Positions 17,563 through 26,390 of a stretch of 64,000 nucleotides of DNA are shown here, piece after piece; position 1 is the first letter of the stretch, and every line of letters begins with the position of its first letter. The position numbers and the translations under genes were made by a program. The notes under the pieces are model-generated. The model had not been told where the DNA came from and made no database searches. It saw only the letters and a list, made by a program, of their open reading frames with translations. Source of the stretch: Thermoanaerobaculia bacterium (GTDB lineage: Bacteria > Acidobacteriota > Thermoanaerobaculia > Multivoradales > JAHEKO01); NCBI GenBank assembly GCA_947259925.1, contig CAMYOG010000057.1, positions 1-64,000 on the forward strand, in the 5' to 3' direction.

Positions 17563-18752
17563 AGCAGCTCCTCCTCGTCCTGATCGGTGCGAATCGAGCC
17601 CTCGTCGAGCTGCACGCGGACCGACATCCCCTCGACCACGGTCTCCAGGGCCGAGACACAGACGTGCTCTCCCGGCTCGAGGCCGCCGCTGACGATCGCC
17701 TCGTCACCCAGTACGCGCAGCACGTCGACGTCCCGGAACCGGAGACGATCGTCTACGATCACCAGCACCCGATCGTCCTCACGGATCGCCGAGCGGGGCA
17801 GGACCACGACGTCGGGCGCGGTCCGGCCGGAGATCCGGGCGTCGACGAAGAGCCCCATCGGCAGCGGTGTCGCTGCCGCTCGGGTGCGTCCGAAGGGATC
17901 GTCCACTCGAGCGAACAGCTCGAGCATCCGCGTCCGTTCGCTGAACTGACTGCCGCTGCGCACGATCCGGCCGGCCCAGGTCGCTTCGCGACCGCCCAGC
18001 GCGCCGCGCAGCTCGACCTCGGGGCCGCTCCCGGACGGCAGCGTCCGCCCGAGATCGATCTCCAGGAACCCGAGCTCACGCTCGGCGACCGGCAGCCGGA
18101 TCTCGGCGTAGTCGGTCGAGAAGAGCGTCGCCAGAGACCGCCCGGGCGTGACGTACTGGCCCCTGTCGGCCTGCTTCTCGCGCACGCGGCCCTCGAACGG
18201 TGCGCGGATCTCGGTACGGGAGAGGTTGAGGCGGGCCAGCTCCAACGACGCGTCCGCGGCCTGGAGCGCCGCCCGCGCTTCGGCCAGCTGCGGCTCGCGC
18301 GCGGTCAGCGGGCTCGCTTCGCCCTCACCCAGCTCCTGCCATTCCTGCCGCGCCAGCTCGCCCTCCGCCACCTCCCGCTCGACGGTGACCCTGGCGCGGG
18401 CGACCTGGGCCTCCGCTTGCGCGACCTGGAGCTCGTAGTCGCGCGGGTCGATGCGCAGGAGCAGCTCGCCGCGCCGAAAGAACGCGCCGTCGGCGAACGA
18501 CCGCGAGACCCAGGTCACCTCACCCGCCACCTGCGTGACCAGGGTCGACTCGGTCAGCGGCCGGACGGTTCCCTGGCTGGCGACGTCGAGGCGCACGTCT
18601 TCGAGGGCGACCTCGACCGCTCGCACCAGTGGTGGCGGGACGACGTCGGCCTGACGCTCGACCGTGGGGCGCGCCATGACGATGACGGCAGCGAGCGCGA
18701 CGCCGACGGCGAGCACCACCAGTGGCAGGAGAATCTTCAGCTTATTCGTCAT
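17559..18752 (-). CDS. RND efflux periplasmic adaptor (membrane fusion protein)
   Basis: A 397-residue HlyD/AcrA-type adaptor. Residues 5-28 are an N-terminal membrane segment. A lipoyl-like half motif, a long coiled-coil hairpin (VAQAEAQVARARVTVERE through ARAALQAADASLELARLN) and the second lipoyl half (RTEIRAPFEGRVREKQADRGQYVTPG) follow, then the beta-barrel and membrane-proximal parts. It links the inner-membrane pump to the outer-membrane channel. The start at 18752 overlaps the end of the channel gene by 11 nt; an in-frame ATG at 18767 is possible too. Confidence 0.92.
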   Translation of the reverse strand: MTNKLKILLPLVVLAVGVALAAVIVMARPTVERQADVVPPPLVRAVEVALEDVRLDVASQGTVRPLTESTLVTQVAGEVTWVSRSFADGAFFRRGELLLRIDPRDYELQVAQAEAQVARARVTVEREVAEGELARQEWQELGEGEASPLTAREPQLAEARAALQAADASLELARLNLSRTEIRAPFEGRVREKQADRGQYVTPGRSLATLFSTDYAEIRLPVAERELGFLEIDLGRTLPSGSGPEVELRGALGGREATWAGRIVRSGSQFSERTRMLELFARVDDPFGRTRAAATPLPMGLFVDARISGRTAPDVVVLPRSAIREDDRVLVIVDDRLRFRDVDVLRVLGDEAIVSGGLEPGEHVCVSALETVVEGMSVRVQLDEGSIRTDQDEEELL

Positions 18753-20265
18753 TGGAGTAGCTCTCATCGGCGAGCGGGTTCGAGGCGGTCGAGACCGCGA
18801 CGACCCCGGCCGGGGAAGGTCCGCGGAGGTCGGTCGTGCCTCCGCCGAGCGCGAGATGGAGATCGACGCGGGCGTCCAGTCGCCGGCGCTGCACCAGCAG
18901 CAGCGCGACCTGTGCCTGGGTCGCGTCGCGTTGGGATTCGAGCACGGTGAGGAAGTCGATCAGGCCGGCGGCGTAGCGGTCCTCGGCCAGCTCCTGGGCG
19001 GCGAGCGACTGCTCGACGGTCGCCCGCAGGGCGTCCTCCTCCTCGGCCAGGGTCTGCTCCGCGACCAGCGCCAGCTCGACCTCGGCCAGGGCGTTGAGCA
19101 GCGTCTGCGCATAGCGCTCGGCGAGCTCACGCTGGCGCGCCTCCGCCAGGTCCACGCCCGCCCTGAGCCGACCGCCCTGGAAGACCGGCTGCAGCAGGTT
19201 GGCCGCCAGGCTCCAGACCGAGAAGTCGGAGTCGAGCAGGTCCTCGACGTCCGAGCTGAGGCGGCCGGTCGATCCGGTCAGGCTGAGGCGGGGATAGAGC
19301 GCCGCGCGCGCCTCGTGGAGGTTGAAGCCGGCGGCCGCCAGACGGCGATCGAAGGCCGCCAGGTCGGGCCGGCGGGCGATCAGCTGGGCCGGTAGGAGGG
19401 CCGGGAGGCCGCTCGGTGGCTCCGGCAGCCCGCTCGCCTCGCCCTGCGTCGCCGGGCGGCTAGGGTATCTGGAGAGCAGGAGCTGCAGCTGGCGCTCGGT
19501 CGCATCCAGCTGGCGCTTGCGCGCGGCCAGGGCGGCGGCGGCGCGGCTCTGGTTGGCGATCGCCAGTCGCAGGTCGAGGGCGCCGCGGGTGCCGAGCTCG
19601 TACCGACGCCGGATCCGCTCGCGCGTCGTCGTGCGGCTGGCGACGGTCTCTTCCGCCAGCTCCAGCTGCAGTCGCGCTTCCGCGGCCGCGAACCACGCCT
19701 TGGTGGTCTGGCCGGCGAGCGACAGCCGGGCGCCGGCGAGGTCGGCCTCGGCGGCCTCGACGCCGGCGCCGACAGCGTTGCGGCGCGCGCGCAGGCGGCC
19801 CCAGAGATCGACCTCCCAGGAGACGTTCAGACTGGCGCCGACGGAGGTGCTGGTGGAGCTCAAGACGCCGCTGCTGCCCGGGATCGGCAGGCCGATGAAG
19901 TTGCGCCGGCCGCGGTTGCCGTCGACGGCGACGCCGGCCTGCGGCCAGAGATCGGCGCCCGCGATCCGCGCCTCGGCGGCCGCCGCGTCGACCCGGGCGC
20001 CGGCGGCGGCGAGATCGTTGTTGGCGACCAGCACCTCCTCGATCAGAAGATCGAGGCGAGGGTCGCCGAACTCCGACCACCACCTGTCGCTCGGCTCGCT
20101 CGCAGGTGCCCCGGCGTCGGTCGCGGTCCAGCTGTCGGGGAGGTCGACGTCCAGCTCGACCGGCTCGGGCGGCGACGGCGACACGCAACCGCCGAGCAGG
20201 AGGCTCGAGCCGAGCCCCGCGGCGATCAGGAGCGAGCGGACTGTGACTGTTTCGTGCCGGATCAT
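18742..20265 (-). CDS. Outer-membrane efflux channel lipoprotein (NodT/OprM type)
   Basis: A 507-residue TolC-like channel lipoprotein. The signal ends with the lipobox LLGGC. Two repeats of the outer-membrane efflux domain are visible: the first has DPRLDLLIEEVLVANNDLAAA, the second has RRPDLAAFDRRLAAAGFNLHEARAALYPRLSL, both standard for NodT proteins. It forms the exit duct of the tripartite pump. The ATG at 20265 overlaps the tetR stop as ATGA, which fixes the start; the longer frame upstream is tetR shadow. Confidence 0.93.
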   Translation of the reverse strand: MIRHETVTVRSLLIAAGLGSSLLLGGCVSPSPPEPVELDVDLPDSWTATDAGAPASEPSDRWWSEFGDPRLDLLIEEVLVANNDLAAAGARVDAAAAEARIAGADLWPQAGVAVDGNRGRRNFIGLPIPGSSGVLSSTSTSVGASLNVSWEVDLWGRLRARRNAVGAGVEAAEADLAGARLSLAGQTTKAWFAAAEARLQLELAEETVASRTTTRERIRRRYELGTRGALDLRLAIANQSRAAAALAARKRQLDATERQLQLLLSRYPSRPATQGEASGLPEPPSGLPALLPAQLIARRPDLAAFDRRLAAAGFNLHEARAALYPRLSLTGSTGRLSSDVEDLLDSDFSVWSLAANLLQPVFQGGRLRAGVDLAEARQRELAERYAQTLLNALAEVELALVAEQTLAEEEDALRATVEQSLAAQELAEDRYAAGLIDFLTVLESQRDATQAQVALLLVQRRRLDARVDLHLALGGGTTDLRGPSPAGVVAVSTASNPLADESYSNDE

Positions 20266-20942
20266 GATCCCGGCTCCGTGGCAGCCCCGGCGGGCGACGG
20301 CGCCTGGAATCCGCCGACGACGAAGTCGACCATCCGCTGCGTTACGCCCTCGACGTCGTGCGGATCGCACAGGCCGCCGGAATAGCCGTGCACCAACGAC
20401 CCGAGGGCGATCGTGTGCGCCATGACACCGACCATGAAGTGAAACCGCCAGTAGATCTCGGCGCGCGGCAGGTGGGGGAGGGCGGCGCTCAACGCGTCGG
20501 TGAAGCGGTCGATGGTCTCTTTTAGCTGTTCCAGAAGCATCTCGCGCACCTCGCCCTTGGGGTCGATGAAGGCGCCGAGCATGAAGCGCGCGAAGGCGTG
20601 ACCGCCGCGCTCGCGCTGGATCATCTCGAGCGGGGGCCCGACGAACGCACGCACGACCTCTTCGGCCGAGGGTGCGCCGGCGGCGCTCCGCTCGGCGCGC
20701 TCGAGGAGCTCGAAACGGCGCTCGGAGAGCGGTTGCCAGCGCCGCTCGAGGACCGCGCGGACGAGGCCCTCCTTCGATTGGAAGTGATAGTGGACCGCGG
20801 CGAGATTGACGCCGGCCTCGCTGGTGATCGCCCGCAGTGAAGCCCTGGGCACTCCCTCGGCGGCGAAGAGCCGCTCGGCCGCCGCCAGGATCGCTTCCTT
20901 GGTGTCGAGCTCGTCGAATCGGTGGGAGGAATCTACTGTCAT
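20262..20942 (-). CDS. TetR/AcrR-family repressor of the efflux operon
   Basis: A 226-residue regulator. The N-terminal helix-turn-helix reads ILAAAERLFAAEG...SLRAITSEAGVNLAAVHYHFQSKEGLV, the canonical TetR DNA-binding domain. The C-terminal part (about 80-215) resembles the CecR-like ligand domain. The ATG at 20942 is chosen because the alternative TTG at 20966 lies inside a perfect inverted repeat that looks like the operator. It is the first gene of the four-gene overlapping operon tetR-channel-adaptor-pump, so autoregulation would control the whole pump. Confidence 0.92.
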   Translation of the reverse strand: MTVDSSHRFDELDTKEAILAAAERLFAAEGVPRASLRAITSEAGVNLAAVHYHFQSKEGLVRAVLERRWQPLSERRFELLERAERSAAGAPSAEEVVRAFVGPPLEMIQRERGGHAFARFMLGAFIDPKGEVREMLLEQLKETIDRFTDALSAALPHLPRAEIYWRFHFMVGVMAHTIALGSLVHGYSGGLCDPHDVEGVTQRMVDFVVGGFQAPSPAGAATEPGS

Positions 20943-20949
20943 CGCTGAA

Positions 20950-20978
20950 TCAAACGTCCGTTTCAAACATACGTTTGA
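20950..20978. promoter_or_regulatory. Probable TetR operator (inverted repeat)
   Basis: TCAAACGT at 20950-20957 and ACGTTTGA at 20971-20978 are perfect reverse complements. Two AAAC/GTTT dyads are nested inside (AAACGTCCGTTT and AAACATACGTTT). It lies 8 nt before the tetR ATG, the usual autoregulatory position. Confidence 0.75.
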
Positions 20979-21107
20979 GCAACGCTAAGGGTTGCGCTCA
21001 CTTCTGTCAAGGCCGTGTCGGGGCGGCCCGCCGGCGGCTGTCATACGGCCGCGTGGTCCGTGCCACCAAGGGGTGAGCACGGATGAGCACTAGACTTGAC
21101 CCGATCC

Positions 21108-21623
21108 ATGGACGGAGCCGATCTGGAGCGACAACTCGAGGAGCTACACGCCGCGAGTTTCGCCTGGGCGCTCAGCTGCAGCGGCGGCAACCGGCAGGAG
21201 GCTGAGGAGTTGCTGCAGGACGTCTATCTGAAGGTTCTCGAGGGCCGAGCCCGTTTCGGCGGCCGCTCGACGCTCAAGACCTGGCTGTTCGGGGTGATCC
21301 GCCGGACCGCGGTCGGGCGCTCCCGCCGCCGGTCGCTGCGCGCCGCTCTGCTCTTCCGCTGGGGACGGCAGGAGCTCGCGCCGGCGCCGGCGTCGGGGGT
21401 CGACGAGCGCATCGAGCGCCGTCAGGAGGTCGAACGGGTCCGGACGGCGCTGCGAGCTCTCAGTCCGAGACAGCGCCAGGTATTGGAGTTGGTCTTCTTC
21501 CACGAGCTGACGGTGCGCGAGGCGGCCACGGCGATGGGAGTCTCGCTGGGTACCGCCAGTCTCCACTACGACCGCGGCAAGCGACGGCTGGCGCGCCTGG
21601 TCGGCCAGCAGGGTTGCGCATGA
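21108..21623 (+). CDS. ECF-type RNA polymerase sigma factor
   Basis: A 171-residue sigma-70 family protein. Region 2 is at about 13-80 (AEELLQDVYLKVLEGRARFGG, then LKTWLFGVIRRTA). Region 4 is at about 115-165 (LRALSPRQRQVLELVFFHELTVREAATAMGVSLGTASLHYDRGKRRL). Region 3 is absent, as expected for ECF factors. The ATG at 21108 is preferred over TTG 21096. Its stop overlaps the next start as ATGA, the usual arrangement with an anti-sigma or membrane partner. Confidence 0.92.
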   Translation: MDGADLERQLEELHAASFAWALSCSGGNRQEAEELLQDVYLKVLEGRARFGGRSTLKTWLFGVIRRTAVGRSRRRSLRAALLFRWGRQELAPAPASGVDERIERRQEVERVRTALRALSPRQRQVLELVFFHELTVREAATAMGVSLGTASLHYDRGKRRLARLVGQQGCA

Positions 21624-22012
21624 AGCGTGACCAGATCGAGCGCTTGTTCGACGCCGAGCGCGAGCGACCGGTGGATGCGCCGCCGTTCGAGCGGCTCTGG
21701 GCCGCGGCTCGCCGGCGCCGGGATGTGCGCCGCGGGCGCCGGAGGATGCTGCGAGCGGCGAGCGTCGCCGCCGGCGCCATGGCCCTCGGGGCCATCCTGC
21801 TCTGGCCGCCGCGACCTGCGTCACCCCCGGATACGGATGCCGGCTTCGACTCCGAGACCCACGAGCTAGCGCGGACGCTCTCGGGCTGGAGGGGGCCGCT
21901 CGACTTCCTGCTCGAGCCGCCGGGAGGCCACCTGTTCGGCCTCGACCCGGAGGCTTCGACCTTGGGGCTGACTACCGAGCTCTCAACCGTACCGATCGAG
22001 GAGGTTCTCTGA
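21620..22012 (+). CDS. Small membrane protein, probable anti-sigma partner
   Basis: A 130-residue protein. Residues 1-42 are cytoplasmic, Arg-rich, and could bind the sigma factor. One membrane helix follows (about 45-63), then a short periplasmic tail. It has no zinc-binding HxxxCxxC motif, so it is not a classic ZAS anti-sigma factor. The assignment rests on position: it overlaps the sigma gene by 4 nt and shares one base with the start of the CpxP-like gene. It could instead be an unrelated membrane protein. Confidence 0.6.
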   Translation: MKRDQIERLFDAERERPVDAPPFERLWAAARRRRDVRRGRRRMLRAASVAAGAMALGAILLWPPRPASPPDTDAGFDSETHELARTLSGWRGPLDFLLEPPGGHLFGLDPEASTLGLTTELSTVPIEEVL

Positions 22013-22437
22013 TGCGAGTCTCACGTTGGATGTCGCTGGCGCTGGTGGCGCTGTTCGCCGTCGAGGGGGTGGCAGCGATGGAGGGTGGCAAGAACGCGCC
22101 GTTCAGGCGCTCGGTCTTCGCCCCCGAGCTGCTGATCGCCAATCAACGCCGGATCGGCCTGACGCCCGAACAGCGAGAGGTCTTCATTCGCGAGATGCGC
22201 CAGACCCAGTCGGATCTGCTCCCGACCCAGCTCGAGATGAGCGAGGCGTCGATGGACCTGGTCGAGCTACTGGAGGGACCCCGGGTCGACGAGGAGGCCG
22301 CCCTCGTCGCCGCGCAGCGGGTGCTCGAGCTGGAGCGCCGGGTGAAGAGCCGGCACATGGTGCTTCTGATCCGCATCAAGAATCTGCTCACCGAGGAGCA
22401 GCAGCGGATGCTGCGAGAGATTCGCGATGCGGGCTGA
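22012..22437 (+). CDS. Exported CpxP/Spy-like (periplasmic heavy-metal sensor type) protein
   Basis: A 141-residue protein with a signal peptide (about 1-22, ending VAAME). The mature part is helical and contains two copies of the LTxEQ-type signature: GLTPEQREVFIREMRQTQSDL and NLLTEEQQRMLREI. This is characteristic of the Spy/CpxP/ZraP group, periplasmic chaperones or stress sensors. Its start shares one base with the stop of the preceding membrane protein. Together with the ECF sigma factor and membrane protein it suggests an envelope-stress or metal-responsive regulon. Confidence 0.7.
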   Translation: MRVSRWMSLALVALFAVEGVAAMEGGKNAPFRRSVFAPELLIANQRRIGLTPEQREVFIREMRQTQSDLLPTQLEMSEASMDLVELLEGPRVDEEAALVAAQRVLELERRVKSRHMVLLIRIKNLLTEEQQRMLREIRDAG

Positions 22438-22539
22438 GGCGAAGGGATCTTCCGAGTGGCGGGGTCCTACCTCGGAGACGCCCGATCTCTACCAGCGCAT
22501 TTCGAGGCCGACGCCACGCTAGGCCGAAAGGGGTAGTCG

Positions 22540-24084
22540 ATGCAGGAGATGCAGGCAGTCCGCCCAGGGTTCACCGGTCCGCAGGCGCCCGTCCTGCGGC
22601 GCGTCGGCAGGCTGCCGGGCGCCGCTCGTTCCAAGCGGATGGTGGTCCCCCGCGCCCTACTCGACGAGCAGCTCGAGGCCGCCAAGCGGGTCCGCCGTCG
22701 CCGACTGCGGGCGATGTCGAGCGCGCCTGGCAAGGTGACCGCGGAGCAGCGCCTGGTCCAACGGGTCACGATGGGGCAGAACCGGGTGGAGATGGCCCGG
22801 GTCGAGGAGCTCGGCTATCAGCGCTACCTCGACTACCAGCTCGACTACCAAGCGATCGACGACAGCGAGCTCGAGGACGCCATCGCCACCGCGTTCCCGA
22901 GCCTGTCGATGAGCGCGGCGGAGCTCCTCACCCGGTACCGCGAGAACCAGGGCGTGCCGGTGTTCGAGCTGATCGCGTCGAGCCTCTTCCGGGCGGTCTA
23001 CAGCCCCCGGCAGCTCTACGAGCGGATGGTCATCTTCTGGAGCGACCATTTCAGCATTCACCTCTTCAGCGATGCGCAGCCGTTCCTGAAACCGGTCGAT
23101 CACCGCGAGGTGGTGCGCCGTCACGCCCTGGGCAAGTTCCCGGACCTGCTCTCCGCGAGCGCTCACGGTGCGGCGATGATGGTCTATCTGACCAACGACT
23201 CGAACGTGAAGGGCTCTCCGAACGAGAACTACGCGCGCGAGCTGATGGAGCTGCATACGGTCGGTGTCGACAATGGCTACTCCCAGAAGGACGTCCGTGA
23301 GGTCGCCCGCTGCTTCACCGGCTGGGGCGTGGCGAACGGCCGCAACAGCAGCCCGATCGGCGAGTTCTTCTTCGACGCCCGCCAGCACGACGAGCGGACC
23401 AAGAGGGTGATGGGGCGGACCATCGCCGAGGGCGGCATCGGCGATGGCGAGCGGGTGCTCGAGATCCTGTCGAACAGCCGGCGCACGGCCAAGCACCTGG
23501 CGCGCAAGCTGCTGGTCTACTTCCACGGCTACGAGCCACGCAAGCGCGACGTCAACCGGGTCGCCAACGCCTACATGAAGACCGGCGGCGACATCCAGGC
23601 GATGCTCCGGCAGGTGCTCAAGCGGGGACGGATGGAGCGTGCCCAGCCCAAGCTGAAGCGCCCGTTCCACCTCGCAACCTCGGCGCTGCGCGGGCTGTTC
23701 GCCGACCTCAATCGCCCGGGACACCTCTTCGACTACCTGTTCGCGGCCGGCCACCTGCCGTTCAACTGGGGGCCGCCCAACGGCTATCCGGACAGCGAGG
23801 CGTTCTGGTCGGGCTTCGTGCTGCCGCGCTGGAACTGGGCGTCGACCTTCCTGAACCAGGCGACCGGCGGCGGCGTCGACATCGACCTGCCGTTCGTCGA
23901 CCCCTCGCTGTCGGCGGCCAGGATCGTCGACGGCATCAACGGCTACCTCTTCAACGGCGCGCTGACCGCCGCCACCGAGGCGAGCCTCCTCGACTTCCTG
24001 AAGTCGGGCAAGAAGATCGACAAGAACAAGATTCACGACGCCATCGGTCTGGCGGTGGCATCTCCCGACTTCCAGGAGTTCTGA
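22540..24084 (+). CDS. DUF1800 family protein
   Basis: A 514-residue protein with the DUF1800 signature NENYARELMELHTVGVDNGY followed by DVREVARCFTGWGV, and an earlier ERMVIFWSDHFSIH block. AAGGGG lies about 6 nt before the ATG. An Arg-rich N-terminal stretch (about 26-60) precedes the conserved domain; there is no obvious signal peptide. DUF1800 genes are regularly paired with DUF1501 genes in Acidobacteriota, Planctomycetes and others. Their shared function is unknown, although an extracytoplasmic polymer or protein-processing role has been suggested from context. Its stop is 1 nt before the DUF1501 start. Confidence 0.88.
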   Translation: MQEMQAVRPGFTGPQAPVLRRVGRLPGAARSKRMVVPRALLDEQLEAAKRVRRRRLRAMSSAPGKVTAEQRLVQRVTMGQNRVEMARVEELGYQRYLDYQLDYQAIDDSELEDAIATAFPSLSMSAAELLTRYRENQGVPVFELIASSLFRAVYSPRQLYERMVIFWSDHFSIHLFSDAQPFLKPVDHREVVRRHALGKFPDLLSASAHGAAMMVYLTNDSNVKGSPNENYARELMELHTVGVDNGYSQKDVREVARCFTGWGVANGRNSSPIGEFFFDARQHDERTKRVMGRTIAEGGIGDGERVLEILSNSRRTAKHLARKLLVYFHGYEPRKRDVNRVANAYMKTGGDIQAMLRQVLKRGRMERAQPKLKRPFHLATSALRGLFADLNRPGHLFDYLFAAGHLPFNWGPPNGYPDSEAFWSGFVLPRWNWASTFLNQATGGGVDIDLPFVDPSLSAARIVDGINGYLFNGALTAATEASLLDFLKSGKKIDKNKIHDAIGLAVASPDFQEF

Positions 24085-24085
24085 G

Positions 24086-25378
24086 ATGAGCGATGACGAG
24101 TGCAAGGCCTGTCAGGAGTACAGCCAGATCTCCCGCCGCAACTTCGTCGGCCTTTCGGCAGGACTCGTGGTCGGCGCCCTGGCGCCCGGCTGGCTGCCGC
24201 GCGTGGTCTACGCGGGGTCCGACAGCAGCTCGCGCGACGTCATCGTGTCGATCTTCCTGCGCGGCGGCGCCGACTCACTGTCGATGGTCGTACCGTATGC
24301 CGAGGACAACTACTACCAGCTCCGGCCGACGCTCGCGGTACCACGTCCCGACGGCGACGACGCCAACCGGGTCTCGGACCTGGACGGGTTCTTCGGCTTC
24401 TCGCCGTCGATGGCGCCACTGCGCGAGGCGTACGACGACGGCTCGCTGCTGGTCGTCCACGCCTGCGGCTCGAAAGACCCCACGCGCTCGCATTTCGAGG
24501 CCATGCGCTTTATGGAAGCGGGGCAGGGCAGCGGCGCACCGACCCTCGAGACCGGCTGGCTGGGACGCCACCTCCAAGCGACCGCCTCCAGCTCCTCGGA
24601 AGGTGTGCTGCGGGCGGTGGGGATCGGCGCAGGATTGCAGCGGACCCTGGCCGGCGGTCCGAACACCCTGCCGATCGCCGATCTCGACGACTTCGGTCTC
24701 GAGGGTCGCGCGGGGACGCGCAAGGAGCGGCGCGCGGCTCTCGAGGAGCTCTACGCCGCCTGGGACGATCCGCTCAGGACTTCGGCGGACAGTACGATGC
24801 GGACCGTCGATCTGCTCCGTCGCATCGGCTTCCGCGGTTACAAGCCGAAGGGCGGGGCACGCTATCCGGAGAACGACTTCGGCTACGCGCTCAAGTCCGC
24901 GGCCGCCCTGATCAAGGCCGAGGTGGGGGTCGAGGCGATCGCCATCGATCTGAGCGGCTGGGACACACACGAGTTCCAGGGCAACTTGGACGGGCACATG
25001 GACTACCTGATGATGACCTTCGCCGAGTCCCTGGGCGCCTTCCACAAGGACCTGTTCAGTGACGACATGACCGACATCTCGGTGGTCGTCATGTCCGAGT
25101 TCGGCCGCAACGTGGCCGAGAATGGCAGCGAGGGGACCGACCACGGCCACGGCGGCATGATGCTCGCGCTCGGCGGCGGGATCGCCGGCGGCCGGGTTCT
25201 GACCGACTGGCCAGGTCTCGCCGACCGAGATCTCTACCAGGGGCAGGACCTCGAGATCACCATCGACTACCGGGACGTCCTGGTGGAGATTCTGGAGCGC
25301 CGCGTCGGCAACTCCAACTGGCGGACGGTCTTCCCCGACTCGTCGTACTCGCCGAGGACGCGCGGCGTCACCGTCTGA
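24086..25378 (+). CDS. Tat-exported DUF1501 family protein (sulfatase/phosphatase fold)
   Basis: A 430-residue protein with a twin-arginine signal (S-R17-R18-N-F followed by a hydrophobic stretch and a cleavage site near VVYAG). DUF1501 signatures present include FLRGGADSLSMVVPY, the HACGSKDPTRSHFEA segment, LSGWDTHEFQGN, VVMSEFGRNVAENGSEGTDHG and GRVLTDWPGL. The family shares the alkaline phosphatase/sulfatase fold, with D, H and E residues in those motifs as likely metal ligands. It is coupled to the DUF1800 gene with 1 nt between. Confidence 0.9.
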   Translation: MSDDECKACQEYSQISRRNFVGLSAGLVVGALAPGWLPRVVYAGSDSSSRDVIVSIFLRGGADSLSMVVPYAEDNYYQLRPTLAVPRPDGDDANRVSDLDGFFGFSPSMAPLREAYDDGSLLVVHACGSKDPTRSHFEAMRFMEAGQGSGAPTLETGWLGRHLQATASSSSEGVLRAVGIGAGLQRTLAGGPNTLPIADLDDFGLEGRAGTRKERRAALEELYAAWDDPLRTSADSTMRTVDLLRRIGFRGYKPKGGARYPENDFGYALKSAAALIKAEVGVEAIAIDLSGWDTHEFQGNLDGHMDYLMMTFAESLGAFHKDLFSDDMTDISVVVMSEFGRNVAENGSEGTDHGHGGMMLALGGGIAGGRVLTDWPGLADRDLYQGQDLEITIDYRDVLVEILERRVGNSNWRTVFPDSSYSPRTRGVTV

Positions 25379-25445
25379 GCCAGGAGTCGGGAACCTTCGG
25401 CCCCGCGGGTGGTTCTTGCTGGCGAGGCCATGGGAGGATCCACGA

Positions 25446-25775
25446 ATGATGCGTAGAGCTCGGCGGAGTCTCGGTTGGACGCTGGTCGTCCTGCCGATCA
25501 TCCTCGGCGTCGCGAGCGCACAGCACGCGCAGGTGGCGCCACGCGACACCACGGTCGTTACCTTGATCGTCGAATCGGTGATCGCCGGCTCGCCGGCGGC
25601 GGAACAGGGCATCCTGGTGGACGATCTGTTGACCCACGTCGACAGCGAGCCGGTCGACGTCGACGACGTCCATCGAATTCGCGAGACGCTCAAGTCGAGC
25701 GGCGACGTTCGGCTCACCCTCCAGCGGGGGGACGAGACGATCGAGGCGACCCTGACCCTCCGCCGGCTGATCTGA
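25446..25775 (+). CDS. Small exported PDZ-domain protein
   Basis: A 109-residue protein. A signal peptide covers residues 1-26 (ending ASAQH). The remainder is a single PDZ domain: VIAGSPAAEQGILVDDLLTHVDSEPV is the core carboxylate-binding and helix region, followed by DVRLTLQRGDETIEATL. GGAGG precedes the ATG at 25446 by 9 nt. PDZ-only exported proteins act as adaptors for envelope proteases or secretion; the partner is unknown. It follows the DUF1501 gene and is convergent with the DinB gene, 12 nt away. Confidence 0.8.
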   Translation: MMRRARRSLGWTLVVLPIILGVASAQHAQVAPRDTTVVTLIVESVIAGSPAAEQGILVDDLLTHVDSEPVDVDDVHRIRETLKSSGDVRLTLQRGDETIEATLTLRRLI

Positions 25776-25787
25776 TCTGACCGAGCG

Positions 25788-26288
25788 TCAGGTCGGATTG
25801 TCGGCGGTCGGACCGAAGGTCTGGGGCACAGGGACGTCCAGCAGCCGGAGGTAGACCGTCAGCTGGCCCCGGTGATGGCTGACATGGTCGATCAGGAGCC
25901 TGCGCATGATCCGGTGTCGCTCTCCGGCCATCACCTCGGCTCCCCCCGAAAGCCCCTTCCAATGCCCGCTCATGAAGTCGTCCTCCTTCCCCTCGATGAA
26001 CGAGGTGAAATCCGCGGCATTGGTATCGAGGGTTGCCAGGAGCTCGGCGCGGTCGGCGGCGACGAACGGCTTGTAGTCCGCCATCATCGCGTCGAAATCG
26101 AAGACGTCCTCGAGCATCGACTGGTGCCAGGAAGCGGCCTCGGCGATGTGGCTCGCCAGCTGTCCGAGCGTCCACGACTTCTCGTGCGGCCGCCAGTCGT
26201 ACTTGTCCTCGGGCGTGGCGGCGAGCAGGGTCCGTGACATCTCGGCATCCTCGTTGAAATCCTTGATCAGGCTCTCGGCAATCGACAT
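25788..26288 (-). CDS. DinB-family (DUF664-type) four-helix protein
   Basis: A 166-residue protein. It has the metal-binding His pattern of the DinB fold: one His in LGQLASHIAE near residue 47 and a pair in IDHVSHHRGQL near residues 135-139. Family members include bacillithiol and mycothiol-dependent transferases and damage-inducible proteins of unknown role. The substrate thiol cannot be inferred. It stands alone, convergent with the PDZ gene. Confidence 0.8.
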   Translation of the reverse strand: MSIAESLIKDFNEDAEMSRTLLAATPEDKYDWRPHEKSWTLGQLASHIAEAASWHQSMLEDVFDFDAMMADYKPFVAADRAELLATLDTNAADFTSFIEGKEDDFMSGHWKGLSGGAEVMAGERHRIMRRLLIDHVSHHRGQLTVYLRLLDVPVPQTFGPTADNPT

Positions 26289-26390
26289 CGGCTTCTCCTT
26301 CTTGGTTTACGCCTGGTTTTCGCCATAGTGTAGGGGCCGGTTGGCGCCCTGTCAACTCGATCTCGGAGCCGATATCGAACCCGTCCGCGG

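Noticed and set aside
14764-17583. 939-codon frame on the strand opposite the RND pump
   Set aside because: It is the antisense shadow of a well-supported gene; GC-rich coding DNA commonly leaves the antisense frame open, and the peptide is Asp/Gln/Arg-rich with no family features.
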